NCBI GenBank assembly: GCA_945901965.1
Contig: CAMDMN010000161.1
Location: 1-5,576, forward strand
Direction of reading: 5' to 3'
DNA length: 5,576 nucleotides
Source of the DNA: Legionella genomosp. 1
GTDB taxonomy: Bacteria; Pseudomonadota; Gammaproteobacteria; Legionellales; Legionellaceae
The notes under the pieces are model-generated. The model did not search any database, was not told the origin of the DNA, and saw only the letters and a program-made list of their open reading frames with translations. Within the stretch, counting starts at the first letter, position 1; the number at the start of each line of letters is the position of its first letter. Of the stretch, positions 5,264-5,576 are shown one piece after another. Made by a program: the position numbers and the translations under genes.

Positions 5264-5576
5264 GCTAAGTCCTTATCCAAAATTTTAACATAGGCGTCAG
5301 CACGTAGATGTTGTTGCCAATTCTGTACAGCCTCGTTAAATTTACGTTGATGTATAAATTGCCTAACCTGTTGGCGCTGAAAAGAATCAGAGTCATCTAT
5401 AGTTTTACGCTCTAAAACCTCAATTAAATGCCAACCAAATGGTGATTGTATAGGCTTACTAATTGTATTTAATGGCAAGGCCTTCATTGCTGTTGCAAAT
5501 GCAGGCACTAATTCTTCAGCAGATACCCAGCCTAAATCTCCACCTTTAATCGCACTAGCTGCATCTAGCGAATATT
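5260..5576 (-). CDS. surA: Periplasmic chaperone / peptidyl-prolyl isomerase SurA, C-terminal part (partial)
   Basis: SurA escorts outer-membrane proteins across the periplasm to the BAM complex and has parvulin-type prolyl isomerase domains. Only the last 104 residues are inside the window; the frame is open to the edge, so the 5' part including the signal peptide is missing. The visible part contains the end of a parvulin (PPIC) domain: GGDLGWVSAEELVPAF, then a segment ending SPFGWHLIEVLERK, both hallmarks of the fold. A C-terminal helix follows (RQQVRQFIHQRKFNEAVQNW and onward) as in SurA, where it packs with the N-terminal chaperone module. Position directly before pdxA is the classic gammaproteobacterial arrangement and favours SurA over other parvulins such as PpiD. 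The stop overlaps the pdxA start by 4 bases. Confidence 0.93.
   Translation of the reverse strand, partial: YSLDAASAIKGGDLGWVSAEELVPAFATAMKALPLNTISKPIQSPFGWHLIEVLERKTIDDSDSFQRQQVRQFIHQRKFNEAVQNWQQHLRADAYVKILDKDLA

Overview
The window comes from an AT-rich gammaproteobacterium, most likely a member of the order Legionellales (Legionella, Coxiella or Berkiella-like). This rests on three things: the 5' end of the 16S rRNA gene, which as I recall it closely resembles Legionella-type sequences in the V1 hairpin and its flanks; the surA-pdxA gene pair typical of Gammaproteobacteria; and a very large, uncharacterised, mostly helical protein of the kind these host-associated bacteria carry in numbers. 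The order-level placement is inference from remembered sequences, not from a search.

Every supported gene lies on the minus strand, so the biological order runs from high to low coordinates. At 5576-5260 is the C-terminal end of surA (periplasmic chaperone and peptidyl-prolyl isomerase), cut by the window edge. It overlaps by 4 bases with pdxA (5263-4274, vitamin B6 synthesis), which overlaps by 14 bases with folA (4287-3796, dihydrofolate reductase). These three form a tight operon. The genes that follow pdxA in E. coli (rsmA/ksgA, apaG, apaH) are absent here.

After folA comes a 125-base gap with a good sigma70-type promoter, then a single large gene (3670-401) encoding a 1089-residue soluble protein of unknown function. 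It is the only accessory-looking gene in the window and the best candidate for something undescribed. Its features are a Cys/His-containing segment near residues 158-257, long helical stretches, a more strand-rich C-terminal part and a polar C-terminal tail that would be compatible with type IV (Dot/Icm) secretion. None of these proves that it is an effector.

A strong inverted repeat lies just beyond its stop codon. Next is a ribosomal RNA promoter (near-consensus -35 and -10 with an A/T-rich upstream element), a leader with boxB-like, boxA-like and hairpin elements, and the start of the 16S rRNA gene, which runs out of the window at base 1. The 256 bases between the large gene and 16S are therefore fully occupied by regulatory and leader sequence.

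No tRNA gene, CRISPR array, transposase, insertion sequence or phage gene is visible. The surA-pdxA-folA and rRNA parts are ordinary housekeeping DNA; the large gene sits between these two conserved blocks.
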